This document shows, piece by piece, positions 1-7,784 of a DNA stretch of 64,000 bases; the first letter of the stretch is position 1, and each line of letters starts with the position of its first letter. Position numbers and translations under genes: made by a program. The notes under the pieces were generated by a model, which worked only from the letters and a program-made list of their open reading frames with translations, searched no databases and was not told the origin of the DNA. Origin of the DNA: Aureliella helgolandensis (GTDB lineage: Bacteria; Planctomycetota; Planctomycetia; Pirellulales; Pirellulaceae); the NCBI RefSeq assembly GCF_007752135.1, contig NZ_CP036298.1, forward strand, positions 5,270,001 through 5,334,000. The letters run 5' to 3'.

Positions 1-728
1 TGATCTATCCGGCTCCTCAGGCGGACAAAAATTTACAGCTTCCGAGGATCCCTCTTTTTGAAGAGGTAACCTTCACGTCGGCTGATGGCACGCGGCTTCA
101 TGGATTGTTCGCGGAGCACCCCAACGCGAAAGGAGCAATTCTGCTGTGCCATGGCAACGGTGAAGATGTATCCTACATGTCGGAAGAGCTGCATGATCTG
201 CAAGCTCGGTTCCAGCGGAATGTACTGGCGTTCGACTACCGAGGTTATGGGAAAAGTGATGGCAAGCCGTTTGAAGCGGGCGTGCTCGAAGATGGCGAAG
301 CCGCTTTGCGTTGGCTGGTCGAGCAAACGGGAGAGCAGCCAGACAAAATCATCCTGTGGGGGCGGTCGCTGGGAGGAGCCGTGGCGGTGCACCTAGCTGC
401 CCAGAATGGTGCTCACTGCCTGGTGTTGGATCGCACTTTTAAATCGATGGTCGACGTAGCTCAGTGGCATCTCCCCTGGCTCCCCGTGAGTTTACTGCTC
501 AGAAACCGCTATCCATCCTACCAACGCATCGAAAGCTACTCGGGCCCTCTATTCCAAGTTCACGGACACGCCGATCAAGTGGTCCCCTTTCGCTCCGCCG
601 CCGATCTCCACGCGGCCAGCCCTTCGCAGAGGAAGGAGTTCATCGCACTTGATTCCCTTGGGCACAATACGCCTTGGCCAGACGAGGTTTTCCAATCGCT
701 CGACGAATTTCTGCTCTCTAGCGAGTAG
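1..728 (+). CDS. alpha/beta hydrolase (S33/BEM46-like), 5' end off window
   Basis: Serine hydrolase of the alpha/beta-hydrolase fold. The reading frame is open to the left edge, so the N-terminus, probably a membrane anchor or signal, lies outside the window; about 241 codons are visible. Motifs in order are the oxyanion segment HGNGE, FDYRGYGKSDG, the nucleophile elbow GRSLGG, an Asp in HGHADQVVPF and the catalytic His in LGHNTPW, so the Ser-Asp-His triad looks complete. This layout is typical of the BEM46/ABHD13-like peptidase-S33 group found as single genes in many bacteria; the substrate cannot be inferred. A TTG at 105 could be mistaken for the start, but homology-like sequence continues upstream of it. 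It ends 130 bp before the insertion sequence. Confidence 0.85.
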   Translation, partial: IYPAPQADKNLQLPRIPLFEEVTFTSADGTRLHGLFAEHPNAKGAILLCHGNGEDVSYMSEELHDLQARFQRNVLAFDYRGYGKSDGKPFEAGVLEDGEAALRWLVEQTGEQPDKIILWGRSLGGAVAVHLAAQNGAHCLVLDRTFKSMVDVAQWHLPWLPVSLLLRNRYPSYQRIESYSGPLFQVHGHADQVVPFRSAADLHAASPSQRKEFIALDSLGHNTPWPDEVFQSLDEFLLSSE

Positions 729-861
729 CATGAACTGGAACAGCCCCGCTGCTGCCTGCCGGCTGCTATCCCCCAAGACCTAGCCAGAGCGGGGCAGGGT
801 GGGAAAAATCTCTCCCCAGATGGGCGATCAATCTGATGAGTGCAAGTTGGGGAAGTGCTAA

Positions 862-2301
862 GTTCGACTTTCGCACTTTTAAGCCCTTTGCTAGCAAATG
901 GTTGTGAAGAAACTGGCCCCCGGGTTGCAGGCTTTCGCCTGTGTTAACTAACCCAAACAAGGAGGCCACTTTCAATGGACATTGCAACATCTTTCATGCC
1001 ACTTCTGCAAGTCTTTACTGCCGCGATGACTGAGCCAACCGCACAGTCCTTCAAGCAATTCGTCGCAGGATGGATCTTCGCACCTCGCAGGAATATCACT
1101 GGGGCGCTTCGAGCGATTGATCCCACCAAACATCACAGCGCCTATCACCGTATCTTTGCCGGAGCGAGGTGGTCAATCGACCAAGTGGGACTGGCAATGT
1201 TCGATCTCGTCGTCAAGCTCACCGATCAGCAACATTGCTATCTTGTCGGCGACGATACCCTGATTCACAAGACAGGCTTGAAAATCTACGGCACAGGGAT
1301 GCACCGGGATGCCAGCCAAAGTTCCAGTGGCTTCACGTCGTTTCGCTGGGGCCACTGCTGGGTCGTACTGTGTGTCTTAGTCCCTTCACGAAAAGATCCG
1401 ACGCGAAAGTACGCGATCCCGGTTTTGATGAGGCTCTATCTGAACACCAAGACCAACAAAAAGCTACGTCGCAAGCATCGCAAGAAGACCGACTTAATGC
1501 TCGAGATGATCCAACTGTTGACCCAGCATGCGGGCGAGAAATCCCTGCATTTCCTGGGTGACTCGGCTTACACCGGTGGTCGCATGCTGGAGCAAATCCC
1601 CAGCGGCATGCATGTCACCGGTCGCATTGGCAAAGACGCCAGACTCTGTGAAGGTCCACGACCCAAGAAACCCGGGCGAGGCCGTCCACCACGACGTGGA
1701 CCGGTGCTGCCCAAGCCGACCGAGATGTTAGCGACCAAGGGACTTCGTCGTACCACGATCAACCTGTACAGCCAATCGAGCTTTCATGTTCGGATCACGT
1801 CGGTGGTCTGCCGGTTGTACCTTGCCCCTGAACGAGAAGTCAAAGTGGTCGCGGTGGAGCACCTTCGCGGCGGGCGGGGAATCGAAGTTTTCTACAGCAC
1901 CAATGTCAACTTGAGCGAAGAAGAAATCTTGCAGCGGTTCTCTTTTCGTTGGCCGGTCGAGACGACGTTCCAAGAAGCCAAGGGTCACCTCGGTCTGGGC
2001 GAACCGCAGAACCGAGTCCGCGCAGCGGTTCGCCGCACGACGCCATCAATGTTCTATCTGTATGGTCTGATTGTGTTGTGGCACGAACACGTCCGGCCAG
2101 AGCCTGGTCCATTCATACGAATGTGGCGTGGCAAACGCCATGCATCGTTCGCGGATATGCTCGCGACGCTGCGTCGCGATTCAGTCGAGGAAACACGACA
2201 ATCTATTTTCTCAGCCGGTCGTTTACCGCCAGCGGCTCAGAAATTAATCAAGCCCCTGGAAGTTCTGCTGTCACTCGCAGCTTAAAAGTGCGAAAGTCGA
2301 A
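862..2301 (+). mobile_element. IS701-like insertion sequence, apparently intact
   Basis: A 1.44-kb element carrying one transposase gene. A perfect 23-bp inverted repeat lies at both ends (861-883 and 2281-2303, core TTCGACTTTCGCACTTTTAA). The tetranucleotide CTAA occurs at both outer edges (858-861 and 2302-2305), which fits the 4-bp YTAR target duplication known for the IS701 family; the exact ends are uncertain by one base. Both ends, the duplication and a full-length transposase are present, so the copy looks complete and fairly recent. It sits immediately before the palindrome at 2306-2415. Confidence 0.85.
975..2285 (+). CDS. DDE transposase of IS701-like element
   Basis: 436-residue transposase of the RNase-H-like DDE type (IS4 superfamily, IS701 group, DDE_5-like domain). 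Candidate catalytic residues are the Asp in GDDTLIHKTG, the Asp in FLGDSAYTGG and the Glu in FRWPVETTFQEAKGHLG, in the order and spacing expected for a DDE enzyme with a beta-strand insertion. The N-terminal part, with FAPRRNITGALRA and HHSAYHRIF, matches the region found in many planctomycete and Gemmata transposases. The start is supported by a strong AAGGAGG ribosome site about 10 bases upstream of the ATG. No frameshift or internal stop is seen, so it may be active. The stop codon lies inside the right inverted repeat. Confidence 0.9.
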   Translation: MDIATSFMPLLQVFTAAMTEPTAQSFKQFVAGWIFAPRRNITGALRAIDPTKHHSAYHRIFAGARWSIDQVGLAMFDLVVKLTDQQHCYLVGDDTLIHKTGLKIYGTGMHRDASQSSSGFTSFRWGHCWVVLCVLVPSRKDPTRKYAIPVLMRLYLNTKTNKKLRRKHRKKTDLMLEMIQLLTQHAGEKSLHFLGDSAYTGGRMLEQIPSGMHVTGRIGKDARLCEGPRPKKPGRGRPPRRGPVLPKPTEMLATKGLRRTTINLYSQSSFHVRITSVVCRLYLAPEREVKVVAVEHLRGGRGIEVFYSTNVNLSEEEILQRFSFRWPVETTFQEAKGHLGLGEPQNRVRAAVRRTTPSMFYLYGLIVLWHEHVRPEPGPFIRMWRGKRHASFADMLATLRRDSVEETRQSIFSAGRLPPAAQKLIKPLEVLLSLAA

Positions 2302-2305
2302 CTAA

Positions 2306-2415
2306 GGACCGTCGGAACAATTATTGGCGGATAGACGCCGAACCGCTCCGCCGGTTCGTTCGTGAACATGCCGATCGGCGGAGCGATCTGGCGACACTTA
2401 TTGTTCTGACGATCC
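2306..2415. repeat. 110-bp imperfect palindrome, MITE-like
   Basis: The left edge GGACCGTCGGAACAA is mirrored at the right edge (reverse complement GGATCGTCAGAACAA), and an inner pair CGCTCCGCCG is also mirrored. The whole stretch can fold as one long hairpin. It has no open frame. It begins one base after the CTAA duplication of the neighbouring IS, so the IS seems to have inserted at the edge of this element. Its family is not recognised. Confidence 0.55.
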
Positions 2416-2819
2416 TATGTGCGGGCGCTCAGCACCGTTGCCGTGCTGACGAAAGTGCTCGATTTCGCCAACGTCCACGACTGACCATGACAAGCTGTCG
2501 CGACAGGCAGGCTCCCCTAGAGGAGCCAAATCAGCAGCAAAACGTCTTCCTGCCAACATCTTCCTGCCAACATCTTCATTAGCTCAGTTTGAATGAGAGA
2601 GATGACACCTGCGTACTGCGACTGTGGGGAGAGCTTAGGCTGACGAGTACATCCAACTGGCGCACGGGAACCCACCGCGAAGAACGGCAGTATGCGGACG
2701 GAACGCCTCGCTAATCAACAAACGCCACTTTGAAGATTGTGAACTCAAAAATGGCGTCAAAATACTGACCACAGACAAGAGCGCGTCCACCGACCACTCG
2801 ACTTGGCGTTCGCGCTCGA
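2416..2819. other. intergenic, no gene seen
   Basis: About 400 bp without a convincing gene. It contains a short direct repeat of the motif CTTCCTGCCAACAT (about 2548-2575), a motif type that returns near 37550 and 39400. A 70-codon minus frame that enters from the next gene is judged spurious. Confidence 0.5.
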
Positions 2820-4520
2820 CTATCGAGCCATTTCGCGGAGGCGTTGGGCAAGATACTTTCGCGGGTAGAGGCAGAAACTGTACTCGCGCGACTGCGCAAT
2901 GCGGACCTGCTTTTCCATGGCAATCAACTCAGCAATCCTAGCTTTGGTAGCATTCGTTGCGTCGGACGCCAATTGACTCAAGCGTTGATTGGTGCGCGTC
3001 ATGTCGCGATGCCATTCCCACTTGTCACCCTTCTCGGGAATATGATTCAGGAGTTCCTGTTTATGAGCCCGCAACCGCTCGGCTTCTTCACCTGTCAAAT
3101 CCGCAACTTGGTCGGCATGGAATTTCAATTCCCATAAACGCTGTTCTTGCTGGCGAATCAACTTCGACGTGCGCTCGCGCAGACCAACGCCAGTTTCTCC
3201 ACCCATCGGTAGGTGCAACGTGGCGGATGCGACCGCCATGGGCGGAGGTGCGATCCCGAAAAAATCGCCTACGATCGCATCGGTGAGTTGGTCGTATTTC
3301 CCCCCGCCGATTCCATGCAGGAACATATCGCTGACAATCAAGCGACTGTACATCGTCGTCAACAAGGCACGAGGTCGCAGACAGACTCCGTCCGACAGCA
3401 GCTGGAGCCACTGGGCAGAGGCGTTGTCACAATCCAATCGTCCTTCGATCACTGCTTGCCAGCCCGACCGATCACTCAAGATTAACTGCGCATCCCGCAT
3501 CCTCACCCAAAGCTTCTGTCGCTTGGGGGCATCGGCGCGATAGACCCACCAGGGCGCTTCCAACCAGTCCTGCTCCTGCTCGAGCGCGGGAACGGGGTGC
3601 GCATGGTTGCGAATGCGATGCGCACTTCGGTATCGCCCCAGTTGGTCATTGTAGACCTCTTGAAAACGAGGCAACTCCGATAGCAGTTGGATAGAAAACC
3701 TCGCAAACGCACGGGTGGCAACGAGCTGACTCAATGGCACCTCCAGGGTCCGCAGACCAAGGCGGTGCTCCATCCGGTGGCGTGCTTCGGCAATTGCCAA
3801 ACCGGGCCTGGACGTCCGCTGCAGTGATTCGGTGGCATCGGTCCACAACTCGCGTAGCAGCGCTGGCGACTCGGGCGCCGCTAGATCCGAGACGTTCAGC
3901 AACCGCTCGACACGATCGGGAAAACTATCCCACAATTCATGCGACTGCACAGTTCGCAGTTCCCAGGGGAGTGGTTCACCGAGTTCATCGAATGGCACCT
4001 TGGCGACGCCAAACGGATCGGTCGACTCTCCCTCCACGTGATTGGTCTGGTGCGTCGCTCCTGCGTGCATGTGCGTTGGCACGCGAATGGACGTACTGCG
4101 GCACAGATCGTTGTCCACCAAGAAATTGATGGCGATCGTATTGGTCTTCTCTGCTAGGGAAGACAGTAGGAAGTTCTTAAACCAGACTCCGGGATGGAAC
4201 AGTTCCGGTTGATGCCCCGACATCACGACTGGACGCGTCGCCAGGGTCTCGGCATCCTGACGGAGCGCAGCAACATCCAGATACTGGCTGGTGTAGTCGA
4301 GTGCTAGAGCGACCGCTTCGGCCCGGGCTTGCTCGCGCACTAGCCGCCACGGCTTGCCACAGAATTCCAATCCTCCCAAGTCGACCGCCGCCTCCTGGCC
4401 GGAGGCTGCCGTGCCATTCAACACGGATACCAAGCGCTCCAGACTCGGTGCGATTAAACTCGCGCCATCTTCGCTGGGAGCGCGATACTGCTGGTACTCT
4501 TCCACCATGACCTCGGTCAT
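2820..4520 (-). CDS. conserved hypothetical protein, faintly BshC-like
   Basis: About 566 residues, not firmly recognised. A central segment reads SGHQPELFHPGVWFKNFL, followed some 25 residues later by INFLVDND; this order resembles the GQQ and EDH region of bacillithiol cysteine-ligase BshC, but similarity is faint and the call is a guess. The C-terminal third is rich in Glu, Lys, Arg and Leu and likely helical or coiled-coil, ending in FCLYPRKYLAQRLREMAR. No signal peptide is seen, so it is probably cytoplasmic. The frame stays open to 4604, but that start would overlap the upstream glycosyltransferase by 79 bp. The ATG at 4520, 6 bp after that stop with an AGG just upstream, is preferred; 4508 is possible. 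It is probably co-transcribed with the glycosyltransferase. Confidence 0.75.
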   Translation of the reverse strand: MTEVMVEEYQQYRAPSEDGASLIAPSLERLVSVLNGTAASGQEAAVDLGGLEFCGKPWRLVREQARAEAVALALDYTSQYLDVAALRQDAETLATRPVVMSGHQPELFHPGVWFKNFLLSSLAEKTNTIAINFLVDNDLCRSTSIRVPTHMHAGATHQTNHVEGESTDPFGVAKVPFDELGEPLPWELRTVQSHELWDSFPDRVERLLNVSDLAAPESPALLRELWTDATESLQRTSRPGLAIAEARHRMEHRLGLRTLEVPLSQLVATRAFARFSIQLLSELPRFQEVYNDQLGRYRSAHRIRNHAHPVPALEQEQDWLEAPWWVYRADAPKRQKLWVRMRDAQLILSDRSGWQAVIEGRLDCDNASAQWLQLLSDGVCLRPRALLTTMYSRLIVSDMFLHGIGGGKYDQLTDAIVGDFFGIAPPPMAVASATLHLPMGGETGVGLRERTSKLIRQQEQRLWELKFHADQVADLTGEEAERLRAHKQELLNHIPEKGDKWEWHRDMTRTNQRLSQLASDATNATKARIAELIAMEKQVRIAQSREYSFCLYPRKYLAQRLREMAR

Positions 4521-4525
4521 CGCCT

Positions 4526-5272
4526 TCAACCCTGAGAAAAAGCCTGATTGGTCGGCAAGCTGAAGCCACGCTGTTCCATGACCGCTATGCTGCTCGCTAT
4601 GCATTGGTTGTAATACTGTAACCGTTTTTCCGACTCATCCAACGCGCCACCAAACGAACGGCTGAGATCCAGGTAGATCAGCGGAACTGGAATCTCAATC
4701 ACTCGCAATCCTCGCATCGCGGCCTGCACCCACACCTCGAGCGGCATCGCATAGCCGTTGTCCTTGATATCGAGCCGCTTTAGCGCCTCGACTCGATAGG
4801 CTTTAAAACCGCAGAACGCGTCGGTCAAATTCAATTGCAGCGTTTCATTGAGCTGCTGGGTGATTTGACGATTGATCTTCAAACGCTGGGTCGGTGGCTC
4901 GCTGTCCCCCTCGTAACGCTTCAGATATCGACTGCCAGAGACAATATCCGCCCCTTCGCACGCCTCTAGGAATTGCGGCAAACGCTTGGGCTGGTGCTGA
5001 CCATCGCAATCAAGCGTGATCAGATACTCGTACTCCTGCTCGATCGCATAGCGGAACGCAGTTTGGAGAGCCGAACCGTAGCCGGTGTTCTGCGGATGCC
5101 GCTCCACATGCACATCTTTCCAAGCGGCTAGTCGCTCGGCGGTGCCGTCGGACGAGCCATCGTCGATCACCAAAATATTTTCCGCGTACTTGGAGACTTC
5201 ACGCAACACATCGTCAACGTAATGTTCCTCATTGTAGACCGGCAAGGCCGCTAACCACTTACTCATACTCAA
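4526..5272 (-). CDS. glycosyltransferase family 2 (DPM1-like)
   Basis: 248-residue GT-A fold glycosyltransferase. It shows the N-terminal PVYNEE motif, VIDDGSSDGT, the substrate-loop Asp-rich segment TLDCDGQHQP and SGSRY, which are the signature of the dolichyl-phosphate-mannose synthase-like GT2 group that transfers a sugar from a nucleotide donor to a polyprenyl phosphate or similar acceptor. No transmembrane segment is visible, so it is a soluble or peripheral enzyme. The start is ATG at 5272, or the second Met two codons later. The downstream unknown gene begins about 6 bp after the stop, suggesting a two-gene transcript. The actual sugar and acceptor are unknown. Confidence 0.88.
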   Translation of the reverse strand: MSMSKWLAALPVYNEEHYVDDVLREVSKYAENILVIDDGSSDGTAERLAAWKDVHVERHPQNTGYGSALQTAFRYAIEQEYEYLITLDCDGQHQPKRLPQFLEACEGADIVSGSRYLKRYEGDSEPPTQRLKINRQITQQLNETLQLNLTDAFCGFKAYRVEALKRLDIKDNGYAMPLEVWVQAAMRGLRVIEIPVPLIYLDLSRSFGGALDESEKRLQYYNQCIASSIAVMEQRGFSLPTNQAFSQG

Positions 5273-5500
5273 ATCCCTTAGTTGCTCGCGCCCTCTGGCC
5301 GGTCACCAATTCAATGTCACCACTAACTATAGGAAGTCAGGCCAGTCGGTCAATGAACGAATGTACACAGACAACTCGCTACTACCAAAGCAAACTCCGC
5401 TTCAGCACCAGCGGTCTCCATCCCGTGGGAATGCCCCATTTCACTTGCTAGAAACGCTTCTAGACAAGGGATTGGAGCTGCGTGTGTGTAGGAGACGCGA

Positions 5501-6295
5501 TTAGGAGCAAGTCCTTACAGGATCCTTTTCATTTTTTGAGGCCCAAGTGCGAATTGAAGGGAATTCCGTGGAAATATGCTGTGCCAAGGTCTCTAGCGAG
5601 AAGCGTTCACTGGCATGGTGGCCGATCATCAGCAGGGCCACACCAGCCTCCTCTGCCCCCAAACAGGTGTGGTAGGTGGCTTCACCGGTGAGAAACAGTT
5701 CACAACCTTGCTCAAGCGCCGCAGGCAGCAGACCGCCGCCGCTCCCGCAGGCAATCCCCACTCGCGAAACCCTCTGGCCCAGGCCCACGCCACGCGGGCG
5801 CGCGGTGGGATGCAGGTCTTTCAAAATGGCGGCCACTTCACTACCCGTGAGGGGCATGGGAAGATTGCCGATGCGGCCCGCCCCAAGCTGCGTGAGCCCC
5901 TCAATCGAAGAGGGGATGAGGGGTGTTGCATCTCGCATTCCGAGCTGCATAGCCAATTGAGCATTGATGCCAGCTGGGGCAGAATCCCATGCCGTATGAG
6001 GCGAGTAGACAGCAATGCCAGCGCCCGCCAATTTCCACACCAATTCTCCCGTCACCTCATCACAAGTGATCTTAGACAGTGGCTTGAAGGGCAGGGGGTG
6101 GTGCGCGATGACCATCCCAACGGCTTGCTCGATTGCTTCGCCAACCGTGGCCGAATTGAGTGTGAGGCAGGTCATGAGCGCCTCTACGGGAGCCCGACGG
6201 TCCCCGAGCAAGAGTCCGAGGTTGTCCCAGCTTTCCCCCAGCTCAAGCGGCGCGATTTGCTGCATCCACGTTGCGATGTCTGCGACGGTATGCAT
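5501..6295 (-). CDS. Nif3-like dinuclear metal centre protein
   Basis: 264-residue member of the Nif3/YbgI/DUF34 family, hexameric proteins with a two-metal site; some members act as GTP cyclohydrolase-like enzymes, but the general role is unsettled. Visible motifs are ESWDNLGLLLGD near the N-terminus, the metal-binding IAHHPLPFKPLSKI, YSPHTAWDSAPAGIN, the internal GxGGG segment CGSGGGLLPAALEQG, FLTGEATYH and IGHHASE near the C-terminus. The length is about normal for the short form. The frame stays open to 6418, but the ATG at 6295 is chosen because it overlaps the stop of the upstream gene as TGATG, a classic translational coupling signal, and begins right at the conserved domain. Confidence 0.9.
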   Translation of the reverse strand: MHTVADIATWMQQIAPLELGESWDNLGLLLGDRRAPVEALMTCLTLNSATVGEAIEQAVGMVIAHHPLPFKPLSKITCDEVTGELVWKLAGAGIAVYSPHTAWDSAPAGINAQLAMQLGMRDATPLIPSSIEGLTQLGAGRIGNLPMPLTGSEVAAILKDLHPTARPRGVGLGQRVSRVGIACGSGGGLLPAALEQGCELFLTGEATYHTCLGAEEAGVALLMIGHHASERFSLETLAQHISTEFPSIRTWASKNEKDPVRTCS

Positions 6296-6852
6296 CAACA
6301 GCCTGACGCGCGTGGGAGCTTGCGTTGGTAGGGTAATTCTTGAGCCTCTGGCAGTGGCCCATAATTGGTTTCCAGCCACTGCAAGCGTTCGCTTTCGGTG
6401 GCATAGAACTGCAACCACGTTTCGTCGTCCGACTCATCAATACAGCGCCAGCACAGGAAGTTGCCAGGTAGATCAACTTTCTTTTCGCAGGCCGGCAAGA
6501 TGTCGCGATAAATCAGCGTGTACAACTCGCGGTCCGAGAGATGGTCTGTCATCTCCAGCACCACGCGCACCGCGTACAGTCGTTCCGCCGCATCATACAG
6601 CAATGCTCGCAACTGCTCATCGTCGAGGGTCGAAGGCCTGGGCAGCACTAATTCCGGCAATGACCAACAGCTGATCGGGAGTGCCGGAGCACGCTCCCAA
6701 GCCAGCATCGATTCGAGAAAACTGTTCTCTTCTCGTAAGCTCATTTGCCGAAAATGCACGAGCGATACCGATTCATCGATATATGGCTCAAGCTCGTCCC
6801 GCAAGCGTGCGTTCAGCAACAGCAAATCTACTTCGTCAATGGCTTCAGGCAT
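6295..6852 (-). CDS. conserved hypothetical protein, 185 aa
   Basis: Not recognised. Acidic, soluble-looking 185-residue protein without a signal peptide. It has a Leu/Asp/Glu-rich N-terminus (EAIDEVDLLLLNARLRDELE), a middle segment with LYDAAERLYAVRVVLE and a Cys-Trp cluster LCWRC. Its stop overlaps the start of the Nif3-like gene by one base (TGATG), so the two proteins are almost certainly made together from one message. The ribosome site before the ATG is weak. A role linked to the Nif3-like protein is only an inference from this coupling. Confidence 0.7.
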   Translation of the reverse strand: MPEAIDEVDLLLLNARLRDELEPYIDESVSLVHFRQMSLREENSFLESMLAWERAPALPISCWSLPELVLPRPSTLDDEQLRALLYDAAERLYAVRVVLEMTDHLSDRELYTLIYRDILPACEKKVDLPGNFLCWRCIDESDDETWLQFYATESERLQWLETNYGPLPEAQELPYQRKLPRASGC

Positions 6853-7172
6853 AGGATTCTAATTCGAAGTGCGGAAGTACTAGGTTTTGTCGCTTCCCCG
6901 ATGCATGGCTGCATTCAGCCGAATTCACACAATGTGCGTTTCGCTGCCCCACCGATTGTGGGTTTTCCATGTACGAGTCTCGACAAACTACAAGCTGAGG
7001 CGGTGAACTCCGACCCACCACCAGGACAATCAACTTGCATTCACACGTTCGACTTTATACGGATGCCGGCACGACTCAAGAGTTGGCTTGAAAGAAACTA
7101 GCTAGTCAAGCCAAAGTCGCTCAAATTTGGGCCGTAGAAAAGGTACGACCCACACATATTCCGCTTGACCGC
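6853..7172. other. intergenic, no gene seen
   Basis: About 320 bp between two minus-strand genes. No convincing gene, repeat or terminator was found. The promoter of the 185-residue/Nif3 pair should lie at its left part, but no clear box is visible. Confidence 0.4.
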
Positions 7173-7637
7173 TTAGCCCTCGTCTCCGAGCCCACGCTGG
7201 GTATGTTCAATTCCCTCAATTTTCTCCAGGCGGCGTTGGTGCCGGCCCCCTTCAAACTCGGTTCCAATCCAGATACCCACCAAGTCATGCATGGGGCGAT
7301 CACCGATCAAGTCTCCAGGTAAGCACAGGACGTTGACGTTGTTGTGTCGCCGGCAAAGCTCCGCCATCACCTCGTCATAGCAGTTCGCTGCGCGCACTCC
7401 GCTGAACTTGTTGGCAGCAATGGCCATTCCGATCCCGGTGCCGCATATCAAGATGCCACGCTCGCTAGCACCTTCCGCCACCGACTTGCACACCAAGCTG
7501 GCGAAATCAGGATAGTCCACACTCGTCTCCCCATCGGTCCCGAAGTCTCGAACTTGATGCCCGCAGGCCTCTAAGTTCGCAATCAACTTCGCTTTGATGT
7601 GGACGCCGCGGTGATCACTGCCAATCGATATTTGCAT
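7173..7637 (-). CDS. rpiB: ribose-5-phosphate isomerase B
   Basis: 154-residue RpiB/LacAB family sugar-phosphate isomerase interconverting ribose 5-phosphate and ribulose 5-phosphate in the pentose phosphate pathway. The N-terminal IGSDHRG motif, VDYPDFA, the active-site segment GILICGTGIGMAIAANK with the catalytic Cys, GVRAANCYD and RRHNNVNVLCLPGDLIG are all present, and the C-terminal segment FEGGRHQRRLEKI is typical of the family. The length is standard. The neighbour upstream on the same strand, 147 bp away, is the Sua5/phosphatase fusion, the same trio of functions found side by side in Bacillus as ywlC, ywlE and ywlF. Confidence 0.95.
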   Translation of the reverse strand: MQISIGSDHRGVHIKAKLIANLEACGHQVRDFGTDGETSVDYPDFASLVCKSVAEGASERGILICGTGIGMAIAANKFSGVRAANCYDEVMAELCRRHNNVNVLCLPGDLIGDRPMHDLVGIWIGTEFEGGRHQRRLEKIEGIEHTQRGLGDEG

Positions 7638-7784
7638 GTTGTATCTAACGCTAACCTGGGAAGTTGCTACTTCGATTTCGACGCCTACGGTTCAGGCACC
7701 TACAGTAAACTAGGCAGTTTGGGTACCACGATAGTGGATGCGGGGCCAGTGCGAATCTAACGATTCGGCACGGTTCCAACCATA

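Noticed and set aside
5615-6331. 238-codon plus-strand frame
   Set aside because: Antisense to the Nif3-like gene, which carries clear family motifs; no motif in the plus frame.
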